Below are positions 1 through 8,954 of a DNA stretch of 62,396 nt, one piece after another. Location of the stretch: the NCBI RefSeq assembly GCF_016775475.1, contig NZ_JAEUXJ010000018.1, forward strand, positions 1 to 62,396. The letters run 5' to 3'. The notes below the pieces were generated by a model. The model saw nothing but the letters and a program-made list of their open reading frames with translations. It was not told the origin of the DNA and did not search any database. Source of the stretch: Belnapia mucosa. Lineage in GTDB: Bacteria > Pseudomonadota > Alphaproteobacteria > Acetobacterales > Acetobacteraceae. Within the stretch, counting starts at the first letter, position 1. Each line of letters starts with the position of its first letter. The position numbers and the translations under genes were made by a program.

Positions 1-27
1 CCCTTGCGGGTCGACGAGGGGTTCGAC

Positions 28-127
28 GGCCGGCGAAGGCTAACGCTGAACCTGGACCACCAGACCCAAGCGCCTCAGGCCGGCGAAGGCTAACGCTGAA
101 CCTGGACCACCAGACCCAAGCGCCTCA
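28..127. repeat. 50-bp tandem direct duplication
   Basis: Two identical 50-base copies (28-77 and 78-127) lie head to tail. The second ends exactly where recognisable resolvase sequence starts. Because 50 is not a multiple of three, the duplication would break any reading frame through it. It looks like a small rearrangement scar at the edge of a lost mobile element. Confidence 0.9.
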
Positions 128-274
128 CGCGGCGTGAAGATGGGCAGGAAGCCAAAGCTCACTCTCCACCAGCAGAGGGAGGCGGTGGCGCGGAGGAATG
201 CCGGTGAAGCCCTGACGGAAATTGCCCGCAGCTATAACGTGAGTCACAGCACCATATCGCGGCTGCCAGGGTAG
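128..274 (+). pseudogene. C-terminal remnant of a serine resolvase/invertase
   Basis: The frame from about 128 to the TAG at 272-274 reads RGVKMGRKPKLT, then a helix-turn-helix segment with EALTEIARSYNVSHSTISRL. This is the DNA-binding C-terminus of Tn3/Hin-type serine recombinases. The catalytic N-terminal domain, with its nucleophilic serine, is absent: the frame meets a stop at 47-49 and the 50-bp duplication sits where it should begin. It is therefore a dead fragment, unless the rest lies beyond the left edge in a displaced frame. It marks an old integration site. Confidence 0.78.
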
Positions 275-531
275 GGGGCGAACGGCGCCATGGTGCGACA
301 GAGGGGGCTCGCCATGGCGCCGGGCAGCCGCATGTGGCACCGTTGCATCAGCCATAGCCCGCAATGGCATGGCAAAGTTTGCTGCGCCCGTTCTCGTGCG
401 CTCCGGTTCTCGAAGGCTTATGATCGCCCTCGCGCGATGCGGCATGAAAGTTTGTTGCAAAATAGTTGCAAACCGAAAAAATATCCTTTTATATCAAAGG
501 CTTACGTGCCTTGTTCTATCGAGTGGGAATA

Positions 532-558
532 GGCGGAGGGGCTGGCAGCCCCTCCGCC
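532..558 (-). terminator. Strong hairpin downstream of the GH16 gene
   Basis: A perfect 12-bp inverted repeat (arms 532-543 and 547-558) with a 3-base loop lies 9 bases past the stop codon of the GH16 gene, on its strand. The sequence after it on that strand is only moderately T-rich (TATTCCC), so termination is likely but not textbook. Confidence 0.65.
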
Positions 559-567
559 CGCATCAGG

Positions 568-1338
568 TCACAGGTGCCAGGAGCCCGTGGCCTCGTAATT
601 GGCCATCACCAGCGCGGCGATCGCGTTCCAGTCGACCGGCGCGTCGGGGCTACCGGCCGCTGCAGCGGGGGACGGCTGGTCGAGGCCGGGATCCGATACC
701 GGGGCCTGGACCAGGTGATCCACCGTGGCCGGCTGCGGCTGTACGACCTCGGCGCTCCCCGTTCCGCCGAGCGGCTGGTAATCCACGCTGCGCACGGTCA
801 GCGAGGTGCTATCGCTGCTGTTCATCACGCTGATGGCGTTATTTATGCCGCCCGCATCGTGGTCGAGCGGCACGTTGTCGGTGAGAACACCCTGGACGGC
901 GCCATCCACCTTGTAGGTCAGGCGGCCCGGTTCCCAGACGACTTGGTACTGGTGGAATTCGCCGTTCGAGACACCGTCGAAGAAGCGGCTCTCGTAGGCG
1001 TCGCTGCCACCATTGCTCCAGTGCAGGGTGCCGTATTGCCGGCCGCCCAGCATCTCGACGACGTCGATCTCCTGGCCGGGCCACTGATCGTCGCCGGGCC
1101 ACAGCAGGACGGCCGGGCCGGCTTCGCTGCCGTCGAGCTTCGCATCCACCGTGTAGGTGCCATAGCCATGGCCGGCAGTCGGGCCACCCGGGAATTCCAT
1201 GGTGCCGGAGGTGCCGGTCAGGGTGATCTGGCCCGGAATCGAGGTATCGACGGCATTGCCCCAATGATGGCTCAGCGCGCCGCTGCCATTATCGAAGGTT
1301 TCGTGGAAAGGCTGGTCCGTCTCGTTGTTGATGGCCAA
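568..1338 (-). CDS. GH16-family-like (beta-glucanase/laminarinase fold) protein
   Basis: A 256-residue protein with a concanavalin-like glycoside hydrolase 16 domain over about residues 10-195. The signature EIDVVE supplies the nucleophile E90, D92 and the acid/base E95, preceded by a Trp-rich patch (LLWPGDDQWPG). The family cleaves beta-1,3/1,4-glucans or galactans. I chose the TTG at 1338 because GGGAGAA lies 8 bases upstream on the coding strand; the open frame extends further 5', but that part is low-complexity Arg/Ala sequence typical of a shadow. No signal peptide is visible, so it is either cytoplasmic or exported by a type I system. The C-terminal tail is Pro/Ala-rich and then ends in a short hydrophobic segment. 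Confidence 0.75.
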   Translation of the reverse strand: MAINNETDQPFHETFDNGSGALSHHWGNAVDTSIPGQITLTGTSGTMEFPGGPTAGHGYGTYTVDAKLDGSEAGPAVLLWPGDDQWPGQEIDVVEMLGGRQYGTLHWSNGGSDAYESRFFDGVSNGEFHQYQVVWEPGRLTYKVDGAVQGVLTDNVPLDHDAGGINNAISVMNSSDSTSLTVRSVDYQPLGGTGSAEVVQPQPATVDHLVQAPVSDPGLDQPSPAAAAGSPDAPVDWNAIAALVMANYEATGSWHL

Positions 1339-1991
1339 GGGTCGAGTTCTCCCGAGTTGCGATGAGGAACCGCGGCAGGCCGCACCGTCACGGCAGGACT
1401 GCGCCGGCGGGCGACGCGGCGGGTTGGCCCGGAGGCGACTGCTCCAGGCCCGGGGCGCGGCACGCGCAGCCTTGCGCGCAGCCCGCGCCGGGCACGCCGC
1501 GCCGGCTGCGCGACGTGTTCCAGGGACGGCCGGCGGCTGCGCGGCAGGCGCATCCATCGGCGGGTTATCCTATTCGTGGTGTGATCCGCGCGGCCGTCGG
1601 GACAGCCGCCCGGCGCCGGCACCGCCGCTACGGTGCCGGGAGCCCGGTCATCAGGCCGGCAGGCGAGGCCGTTTCTTCCGGGCGGCTACGCCTTCATCCT
1701 GCCGGCCTCCCGTGAGGAGCGAGGCGGGCGGCAGCTTCGGTGGGGGTAGTGCTGTGCAAACCTCTGGCCTCTTGCTGTGTTGCCAGGCCGACGGGAGGTC
1801 TCCCAGGCGGCAGCGCGCACTATCCGGATGCGAGCGAAGCGTGCAAGTATTGTATTTCATATACTATTCTGATCGAGAACAGTGCCGGTTACAGGCGGTG
1901 TCGCGGATCGCCCGGGCCGCCTGCATTTTCATCGACGCCACGCCGGCCCGCAGCCGACCCTGCAAACCGTGGCGCCCAGACCAACGCTGAA
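1339..1991. other. Gene-free stretch upstream of the GH16 gene
   Basis: About 650 bases with no convincing gene on either strand; the open frames here are antisense or low-complexity. An AT-rich island around 1845-1875 (TGTATTTCATATACTATT) stands out from the GC-rich surroundings and could be a promoter for the leftward GH16 gene, but no good -35/-10 pair could be assigned. Confidence 0.5.
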
Positions 1992-4286
1992 CTAACATTC
2001 ACCGCGGACCACCCAATGGGGGCCGATCACGGGCAGGCCGGAGATGGCACGATTGCCGGTCTCGGGCGATATCAGCGCACGCCGGTCCACGGGATAGCGG
2101 CGCAGGCGCTTGCCGGTCGCGGCGAAGATCGCATTGACCAGGGCGGGCGCGGCCGAGACGGTGCCGGTCTCGCCGATGCCGCCGGGGTTCTCGCGGTTGC
2201 GGATGTGGTGCACTTCGATCGGCGGCGTCTCGTTCATCCGCATCATGCGGTAGTCGTTGAAGTTGCTCTGCTGCACGCGGCCGCCCTCGAAGGTGATGTC
2301 GCCGTAGAGCGCGGCGGACAGACCGAAGACGAGCCCGCCCTCGACCTGCGCCGCCACCGTGTCCGGATTGATCGTCTCGCCGCAATCGACCGCGGCCACG
2401 ACGCGGCGCAGCTTCACCTCGCCATATGGCGTCACCGCCAGCTCCACCACCACGGCGGGGTAGCTGCCGAAGCTGTCATGCAGCGAGACGCCGCGCCCCG
2501 AGCCGGCCGGCAGGGGCGTGCCCCAGCCCGATTTCTCGGCCGCCAGGTCGAGCACCGCCCTTGCGCGCGGCTTGCCGGAGAGGATGGCACGGCGATAGGC
2601 GATCGGGTCCTGGCCGGCGGCATGCGCCAGCTCATCCATGAAGCTCTCGACCACGAAGACATTGTGGGTCGGGCCGACGCCGCGCCACTAGGTGATCGGC
2701 ACCGGCGGGTCCTCGCGCGTCCAGTCCACATGGACGATGGGCAGGTCATAGGGCGGCTGCGCAGCGCCCTCGGGCAGCCCGCCGGGGAAGTAGTGGCCCA
2801 TGACGGAGCCGCCGGTGACATGGTCCACCCAGGCGACAGGCCTGCCATCCGCACCAAGCCCGGCCGAGATCCGGTCGTAATAGGCGGGCCGGTAGAGATC
2901 GTGCTGGATATCCTCCTCGCGGCTCCAGACGATCTTGAGAGGGTAGTTCACCTGCCTGGCGAAGGCCGCGGCCTGCCCGATCGGATCCGCTTCCAGCCGG
3001 CGGCCGAAACCGCCACCGATGAGCTGGTTGTGGACCGCCACTTTCTCCTTCGGCAGGCCCAGCACCTCGGCGGCGATCGCCTGCGCGACCGTCGGCACCT
3101 GCGTGCCCACCCAGATATCGCAGCCATCCGGCCGCACATGAATGGTGGTGTTGATCGGCTCCATCGTGGCATGGGCGAGGAAGGGCAGTTCATAGGCGGC
3201 CTCGACGCGCTTCGCCGCGCCCGCCATGGCCCGGTCGGCATCGCCGTCGCGCCGGGCCTGGACCGCTTGGCGCTTCCCGTAGGAGGCCCGAAGCGTGTCG
3301 ACCAGGTTGCGGCTCGACAGCCCTGCATTCGGCCCGAGATCCCACTCGATCCGCAGCGCCTCGAGCCCCTGCTTGGCGGCCCAGTAATGGTCGCCGATGA
3401 CGGCAACGGCATTCTCGATGCGGATCACGTCGCGCACGCCCGGCATCGCGCGTGCGGCCTTGTCATCCACCGAGCGCAGCTTGCCGCCGAAGACCGGGCA
3501 GGCGGAGACGGTGGCGACCTTCATGTCCGGCAGGCGGATATCCAGGCCGAAGACGGCGGTTCCATCGACCTTGCCGGGCGTGTCCAGCCGCTTCACCGGC
3601 TTGCCGATGATCTGCCATTGCGACGGATCCTTGAGCGGCACGTCCTGCGGCACGGGCTGCCGGCCGGCATCCTCCACCAATTCGCCATAGCCGAGGCTGC
3701 GACCGGTCGGCCCGTGCGTGACGGTGCCGCGGCTCGCGGTGCAATCCGTGGGCGGCACGCCCCAGCGGGCGGCGGCGGCCCCGATCAGCATCGTGCGTGC
3801 GGCCGCGCCGGCCTGCCGCAGCGGCACCCAGGCGCCACGGACGGAGGTCGAGCCGCCGGTCGATTGCGACTTGAGAAGCGGCTGGGTGTACAGCTCCTCA
3901 TTCGGCGGCGCGGCTTCGAGCCGCACCTGGTCGAGCCCGACCTCGAGCTCCTCGGCGAGGAGCGTTGCTTCGGCGGTGTAGATGCCCTGCCCCATCTCGA
4001 CGCTCGGCATGATGAGGGTGATGCCGCCATCGGGCGCGATGCGGATGAAGCCGCCCGGGGCGAAGCCCTGAAAGGCAGCGCCGGTTTCGCCACCGCCGCT
4101 CGTGCCCTGGATCGCCTGGAGCCCGGGCTGCTCGCCTGCCGCACGGGCCTTCTTCCGGCCCAGCGCCGCGAAGGCGAAGACGAGGCCGCCGGCCAGGATG
4201 TGCCGGTGCGGGAGTGGCGAGAGCTCGACCCGCGCGAAGGACGGGCCGGAGCGGAGCGGTTGGATGATTTTCCCCCTGCCGCTCAT
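1992..4286 (-). pseudogene. iorB: Isoquinoline 1-oxidoreductase-like molybdopterin large subunit (IorB), interrupted by an amber codon
   Basis: A xanthine-dehydrogenase-family molybdopterin-binding subunit, about 764 codons in one frame, the usual IorB size. Family landmarks include VEMGQGIYT, the GGGFGRRLEADP segment, and the C-terminal region with NPDTVAAQVEGG and GETGTVSAAPALVNAI. The ATG at 4286 overlaps the iorA stop as ATGA. The single fault is a TAG at 2688-2690 (codon 533), between VPIT and WRGVGP, where relatives carry an aromatic residue. TAC>TAG or TGG>TAG would explain it. The frame is otherwise perfect for a further 231 codons. Either the gene is freshly inactivated, the amber is suppressed, or the base is a sequencing error. 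The substrate is unknown; relatives oxidise N-heterocycles or aldehydes with cytochrome acceptors. Confidence 0.85.
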
Positions 4287-4735
4287 GCCTCGGAAGCCTG
4301 TTTGATGGCGGCGCGGATCCGCATGTAGGTGCCGCAGCGGCAGATATTGCCCGACATGGCGGAAGCGATATCGGCATCGCTCGGCTGTGGCGTGCGGGCC
4401 AGCAGCGCCGCTGCGGACATGACCTGGCCGGACTGGCAGTAGCCGCATTGCGGCACGTCGAGCGCGATCCAGGCCTCCTGGATCTTCCTGCCCGCCGCGC
4501 TCTGCCCGACAACCTCGACGGTCGTGACCTGCCGCGCGCCGACGGAGCCGACCGGGAGGATGCAGGCGCGCACCGGCTTGCCATCGAGATGGACGGTGCA
4601 GGCGCCGCATTGGGCGATGCCGCAACCGAATTTGGTCCCCGTCAATCCGATGACATCCCGCAGGACCCAGAGAAGCGGCATGTCCGCCGGGACCTCGACC
4701 TCATGGGCCGTCCCGTTCACTCGCAAGGAAAGCAT
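4283..4735 (-). CDS. iorA: Isoquinoline 1-oxidoreductase-like [2Fe-2S] small subunit
   Basis: A 150-residue ferredoxin-like subunit of the xanthine dehydrogenase family. The plant-type cluster ligands are in FGCGIAQCGACTVHLDG plus a later RAC. The second, helical [2Fe-2S] domain has PQCGYCQSGQ and GNICRCGTY. It passes electrons from the molybdenum site of the large subunit to an external acceptor. The ATG at 4735 was preferred over the GTG at 4747, because the GTGGGG there can serve as ribosome binding site. It overlaps iorB by 4 bases (ATGA), so the two are translationally coupled. The small subunit is intact although its partner carries a stop. Confidence 0.93.
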   Translation of the reverse strand: MLSLRVNGTAHEVEVPADMPLLWVLRDVIGLTGTKFGCGIAQCGACTVHLDGKPVRACILPVGSVGARQVTTVEVVGQSAAGRKIQEAWIALDVPQCGYCQSGQVMSAAALLARTPQPSDADIASAMSGNICRCGTYMRIRAAIKQASEA

Positions 4736-5318
4736 GGAATACCCCACAACCGGCCGCTGCCCCGCCCCTGGCCGCTGAGTCCTGCATGGTCGTGCCGGCG
4801 GTCCCGAAACCCCGGATGTGCTGATCCCTACGGCGGCACGCTGTCGTCATCCGGCCTGCCCCCGCATCGCTGCATCCATTCCGAAAGGGCCTGAGCGAGC
4901 GGAGTCCGAACCATAGCGAGGCCGAACGCGACCTGACCCTGCCGATTCGGCGGTCCGCGCGGTGCATGCGCAGGCGAGTTTGTTGCGGAGCCGGGCAACC
5001 GCCCCACAATGCTCATTATCTCAACTATAGATTGAATTACTTACGCACAATAACAGCCAAGTAAATCATCTCCGCATTCAGTGAAGTAAATCGTATACTG
5101 TGATATCGTAACGTATTCTTGTTTCTATACCGTATTTCAAGCCAGCAATCCTTTCAGTTAGGTTGATCCCGGAAAGTGGCTGGAACGCGCTGGTTTCACG
5201 TTTTTTACAGCAGCCTCTCTTGCGACTTCACTGACGCGCCAAGCACAGGCGTGTATCCGCGCGCTCGACTCACAGCCTGGTTGCCCCGACGCGTCCGTTT
5301 GATTTGGGAGAAACAATC
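4736..5318. promoter_or_regulatory. AT-rich divergent intergenic region
   Basis: About 580 bases between leftward iorAB and the rightward glycine-rich gene. From about 5010 to 5160 the base composition drops sharply to AT-rich, unlike the rest of the window. It contains a near-consensus -10 hexamer (TATACT, about 5094-5099) and two copies of AGTAAATC (about 5061 and 5087). No consensus -35 was found at 17 bp. It probably holds the promoter of the glycine-rich repeat gene. Confidence 0.5.
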
Positions 5319-7613
5319 ATGAGCATAAGACAGACCGGCTCCGGCTCTCTTCAGGGCCGCATGGCCCTGGGCAGGCCTGATTACTTGGCATCCGATGGAG
5401 GAGACTTGTCGCCCTACGGGCAGGATGCCACTTCCCTGGCGAGGAATGCCTTTTCCGGCCATGACCTGACGCTGTCCGGGCTTGTCGGCCTGGGCCGTGC
5501 CGGGGCCGACGCCCATGGGCGCCTGGTCTCCCGTGATCTCACGATCAGCTCCAAGCTCGACTCCTACAGCATCTGCGACGTCAAAGGCGGCGATGGCAGC
5601 GCGAAAAGCGCTGGCGCGGGCGGCCGCGGCGGGGCAGGTAGCGCGGGCGACGAGGGCGGCACCGCCGTCAGTGGCGGCCTGGCCGGGGACGCCGTCAACG
5701 CCCGGGTGAGCATGGTGTTCACCCGGACCGGCACTGCCAGCGCCACGGGCGGTGCGGGCCGCGATGGCGGCTCAGGCAAGGTCGCGCGGGATGTCCAGGC
5801 CGGGGATGGCGGCGATGCCTGCGGGCACATCATCACCGGCAGCGTCATCACCTCCAAGAATCACGGCCTGATCAATCTCGGCAGCGTCACCGGCGGCGAT
5901 GGCGGCATGGCCGTTGCCGGCGCCGGTGGCGCCGGTGGCGTCGGGCGGGCGGGCGGCGATGGGGGTGGCGCCATCAGCGGCATCCTGGACGGCACGGCGA
6001 AGGCCTCGTCCATCACCATCGTCAGCAACAACAGCGGCATGGCCATCGCCAGCGGTGGCCAGGGCGGCGACGGTGGCAATGGCGGCGATGGCGGCAGCGC
6101 CAGGGCCGGCGATGGCGGCGATGCCTATGGCCACACCATTCTCGACGGCATCGCCATCCGCCTTAATTCGGGCGTGATCAGCCTGGGCAATATCACCGGC
6201 GGTGCCGGCGGCCTGGGGATCGCCGGGGTCGGCGGCGCCGGGGGCGCCGGCGGTGCGGGCGGCGATGGCGGCACCGCCATCAGCGGCATCCTGGCTGAAG
6301 GCGCGCGCAGCTCCGTGCTCAAGCTGGTCGTCCAGCAATCCGGCCGTGCCGATGCCTCGGCCGGCCACGGGGGCGATGGCGGCCATGGCGGCGATGGCGG
6401 CGATGTCCAGGCCGGCGATGGCGGCGATGCCTATGGCCATCTCATCCTGGGCGGCGTGGCCATCGACGACAATCGGGGCGTGGTCCGCTTCGGCGACATC
6501 ACCGGCGGCGCTGGGGGCGACGCCATGGCCGGCGCGGGCGGCAATGGCGGCCATGGCGGCCATGGCGGCGATGGCGGCATCGCCATCAGCGGCGCTGCGA
6601 TTGGCGATGTGAACGCCTCCATCATCCTCCTCTCCGTCTCCCATAGCCGGGATGCGAATGCCTCAGGCGGCGATGGCGGCGATGGCGGGACCGGCGGCGC
6701 AGGCGGCGATGCCTGGGCCGGCAATGGCGGCAATGCCTATGGCCATACCATCAAGGGCGGCCTGGTCATCGACGACAACCAAGGCGTGGTCCATCTGGGC
6801 GATGTCACCGGTGGTGCCGGCGGCATGGCCGAGCCTGCCTCCGGGGTTGTCGCAGGCGGGAATGGCGGCGATGGCGGCGATGGCGGCATCGCCGTCAGCG
6901 GCGTCCTCGCCGGCGACATCACGGCATCCGATGCCAAGATCCTCGCCAGCAATAGCGGGAATGCCACCGCGGATGGTGGCGATGGCGGAGATGGCGGGGC
7001 CACCGGCGTCAGTGGCGAGCTCTGGTCCGGGGTCGGGGGCGATGCCTATGGCCATCTGATCAAGGACTGCCTGTCGATCGAGGGCAATCTCGGCACCATC
7101 ACCTTCGGCGACGTGACCGGCGGCACCGGGAGCTTCGGTGGCGATGCCTTCGGGCACTATTTCAGCGGCTTCTCCAGCATCGACGCCAATCAGGGCACCA
7201 TCCTGTTCGGCGACGTGACCGGTGGCGGCGGCCATGTCGGCGGCGATGCCTTCGGGCATATCTTCGTCGGCTCGCTGGAGATCGACGACAATCTGGGCAC
7301 CATCGATTTCGGCCAGATCATGGGCGGGCTGGGCGCCATCACCGGCGACAGCTACTCGCACCTCTTCCAGGGCTTCTTCGAGATCGAGGAGAACCGGGGA
7401 ACGATCAGCTTCGGGGACCTGATGAATTACGGGAAGTTCGAGGTGGAGGACAATTACGGCGTCATCTACTTCGACGATGTCATGGATTGGGGTGATTTCA
7501 TCGTCGAGGACAATTGGGGCGAGATCTACTTCAGCGCCGGGACCGATCTGAGCAAGGTCGATATCATGAATAACCACGGCACCATCTATCTCGGCGACAC
7601 GGTCTGGGTGTGA
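5319..7613 (+). CDS. Large glycine-rich repeat protein
   Basis: A 764-residue protein with no recognised family. The ATG at 5319 follows GGGAGAA at a good distance. Residues 1-90 are non-repetitive and show no Sec signal. From residue about 166 it is built of a 102-residue unit: a GDAYGH motif, a turn with N-x-G-[VT]-[IV], FGDxTGG, a run of GGxGG triplets, an AISGIL patch, a hydrophobic strand, then another GGDGG run. After residue about 575 the unit shrinks to 34 and then about 20 residues, keeping only the N-x-G-x-I-x-FGD core. It has no cysteine-rich region and ends in GTIYLGDTVWV. A secreted repetitive beta-structured or adhesive protein is likely; its resemblance to the peptide encoded at 11402 suggests a shared system. 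Base use follows the GGC/GAT repeat style. Confidence 0.8.
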   Translation: MSIRQTGSGSLQGRMALGRPDYLASDGGDLSPYGQDATSLARNAFSGHDLTLSGLVGLGRAGADAHGRLVSRDLTISSKLDSYSICDVKGGDGSAKSAGAGGRGGAGSAGDEGGTAVSGGLAGDAVNARVSMVFTRTGTASATGGAGRDGGSGKVARDVQAGDGGDACGHIITGSVITSKNHGLINLGSVTGGDGGMAVAGAGGAGGVGRAGGDGGGAISGILDGTAKASSITIVSNNSGMAIASGGQGGDGGNGGDGGSARAGDGGDAYGHTILDGIAIRLNSGVISLGNITGGAGGLGIAGVGGAGGAGGAGGDGGTAISGILAEGARSSVLKLVVQQSGRADASAGHGGDGGHGGDGGDVQAGDGGDAYGHLILGGVAIDDNRGVVRFGDITGGAGGDAMAGAGGNGGHGGHGGDGGIAISGAAIGDVNASIILLSVSHSRDANASGGDGGDGGTGGAGGDAWAGNGGNAYGHTIKGGLVIDDNQGVVHLGDVTGGAGGMAEPASGVVAGGNGGDGGDGGIAVSGVLAGDITASDAKILASNSGNATADGGDGGDGGATGVSGELWSGVGGDAYGHLIKDCLSIEGNLGTITFGDVTGGTGSFGGDAFGHYFSGFSSIDANQGTILFGDVTGGGGHVGGDAFGHIFVGSLEIDDNLGTIDFGQIMGGLGAITGDSYSHLFQGFFEIEENRGTISFGDLMNYGKFEVEDNYGVIYFDDVMDWGDFIVEDNWGEIYFSAGTDLSKVDIMNNHGTIYLGDTVWV
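5815..7449 (+). repeat. Exact-period coding repeats (306 bp, then 102 bp)
   Basis: The GAT-GCC of the GDAYGH/GDAFGH motif recurs at 5815, 6121, 6427 and 6733 (306 bp apart each time), then at 7042 (309 bp). It recurs again at 7144, 7246 and 7348 (102 bp apart). The large unit is therefore exactly three times the small one (102 versus 34 residues). The regular spacing despite diverged sequence points to structural constraint on repeat length. Confidence 0.9.
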
Positions 7614-7618
7614 CCGGG

Positions 7619-7639
7619 GCCGGGCTCCTGGAGCCCGGC
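7619..7639 (+). terminator. Hairpin after the glycine-rich gene
   Basis: GCCGGGCT (7619-7626) pairs perfectly with AGCCCGGC (7632-7639) across a 5-base loop, 6 bases past the stop codon. No T-tract follows, so it may terminate weakly, need Rho, or stabilise the mRNA 3' end. Confidence 0.45.
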
Positions 7640-7668
7640 ATTCCGCTGAGTTGACCGGATCCAAATGG

Positions 7669-7709
7669 GGGACACATCGCCGGCCGGCTAGCCGACGGTG
7701 ATGTGTCCC
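7669..7709. repeat. Inverted repeat between convergent genes
   Basis: GGGACACATC (7669-7678) is the exact complement of 7700-7709, with some further CCG/CGG pairing inside. It spans the stop codon of the leftward tctC-like gene and lies between two convergent genes. A two-way transcription barrier is plausible, but neither side has a T-run. Confidence 0.5.
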
Positions 7710-8698
7710 TCCCGGACCACCTTGCCCCATTTCTCGCTTTCCGCGCGGATGAAGCTGGTGAATTCGGCGGGGCTGGAGGCCGCGGGGTCGGCCCCCGCGC
7801 CGGCCATGCGCTGCTGCACCGCGGGTTGCGCCAAGGCGTCGCGGATGGCGCCGTTGAGCTTGCCGATGACTGCATCCGGGGTATGGGCCGGCGCCATGAT
7901 GCCGCCCCAGGAGGTCGCCTGGGCGCCCGCCAGCCCTGCCTCCGCCACCGTCGGCACATCGGGCAGCAGCGGATGCCGCCTGGCCCCTGTCACCGCCAGG
8001 GCGCGGATGCGGCCATCCTTGATCTGCCCGATCGAGCTGGCGACCTGATCCACCATCAGCTGGACATTGCCGGCGACCAGGTCGTTCATAGCCGGGCCGC
8101 TGCCGCGATAGGGCACGTGCAGGAGATCGAGCCCGGCCGCGAGGCGGAAGAGCTCCGTGGCGACATGCGTCGTCGTGCCCGCGCCGGAGGATGCATAGGA
8201 CACGGCGCCCGGGCGCTCCTTGGCGTAGCGGAGCAGCTCCTGCAGCGTCGTCACCGGCAGGCCATTGGTCGCGGCGATGACGAGGTCGGTTGCGAAGGCT
8301 AGCGAGACGGGGGCGAGATCCCGCATCGGATCGAAGGGCATCTGCGCATAGAGATGCGGGGCGATCGAGAGCAGTCCGGTCGTCGCCATCAGCAGCGTGT
8401 AGCCATCCGGTGAGGCCTTGGCGACGGATTCGGCACCAATGAAGCCGGCGGAGCCGCTGCGATTCTCGACCACGACGGATTGGCCGAGGGTCTGCCCCAG
8501 CCGCTCGGCCAGGATGCGCGCCGCGACATCGGTCGAGCCGCCGGCCGCGAAGGGCACCACCAGGCGTATTGTCTGCTTCGGCCAGTCCTCCGGCTGGGCC
8601 GGCCGCCGCTGCGCGGAGGCCCTGCCGGCAAGCAGCGTCGCAGAGGCAAGCGAAAGCGCCAGTATCCGACGTGTAGTGTGCATGGCCATTCCCAGCAT
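7688..8698 (-). CDS. Bug/TctC-family periplasmic solute-binding protein
   Basis: A 336-residue extracytoplasmic binding protein of the tripartite tricarboxylate transporter type. After a signal peptide (RILALSLASATLLAGRASAQ) it has the family core: IRLVVPFAAGGSTDVAAR, YTLLMATTG, GRIRALAVTG and PDVPTVAEAGL. The family binds carboxylates or other small acids. No TctA/TctB membrane genes are nearby, as is common for the many orphan Bug proteins. The start is uncertain: ATG 8698 has GGGAG only 2 bases upstream, and in-frame ATGs at 8689 and 8683 have better spacing. Confidence 0.9.
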   Translation of the reverse strand: MLGMAMHTTRRILALSLASATLLAGRASAQRRPAQPEDWPKQTIRLVVPFAAGGSTDVAARILAERLGQTLGQSVVVENRSGSAGFIGAESVAKASPDGYTLLMATTGLLSIAPHLYAQMPFDPMRDLAPVSLAFATDLVIAATNGLPVTTLQELLRYAKERPGAVSYASSGAGTTTHVATELFRLAAGLDLLHVPYRGSGPAMNDLVAGNVQLMVDQVASSIGQIKDGRIRALAVTGARRHPLLPDVPTVAEAGLAGAQATSWGGIMAPAHTPDAVIGKLNGAIRDALAQPAVQQRMAGAGADPAASSPAEFTSFIRAESEKWGKVVREGHITVG

Positions 8699-8954
8699 TT
8701 CTCCCGAAGCCGGGAGCTTGGCATGGCGTGGGAGAGCCCAGCAGCACCATGCAAGATCCTACCGCCACAAGCTCTCGTGAGTGGAAAACACAATCTTCCT
8801 GCGCTTTCCGCTGAATTCACAGGCTATGGTCCCGAAACTGCGATCCCGCCCGGCCAGTCTTCGAGCATCGTTTCCTGCCAGCGGAGGCTGCAATGCATAC
8901 CAGCCGCGCGCCAGAGTTTCAGAGCGTCCCGTTATTGCCATCATGGAGCGAGCC

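Noticed and set aside
2688..2690. Amber codon as pyrrolysine
   Set aside because: No pyl genes are in the window, the family does not use pyrrolysine, and the position is normally an ordinary aromatic residue.
1740..4328. Rightward open frame of 862 codons
   Set aside because: It is antisense to iorAB; its His/Arg/Asp-rich composition is the usual shadow of a GC-rich gene, and it has no motif.
5815..7449. Possible CRISPR array or minisatellite
   Set aside because: The repeats are in frame, diverged and protein-coding with constant spacing; there are no spacers between identical repeats.
6663..8768. Leftward open frame of 701 codons
   Set aside because: It is antisense to the glycine-rich gene and out of frame with the TctC-like gene, which explains the region fully.
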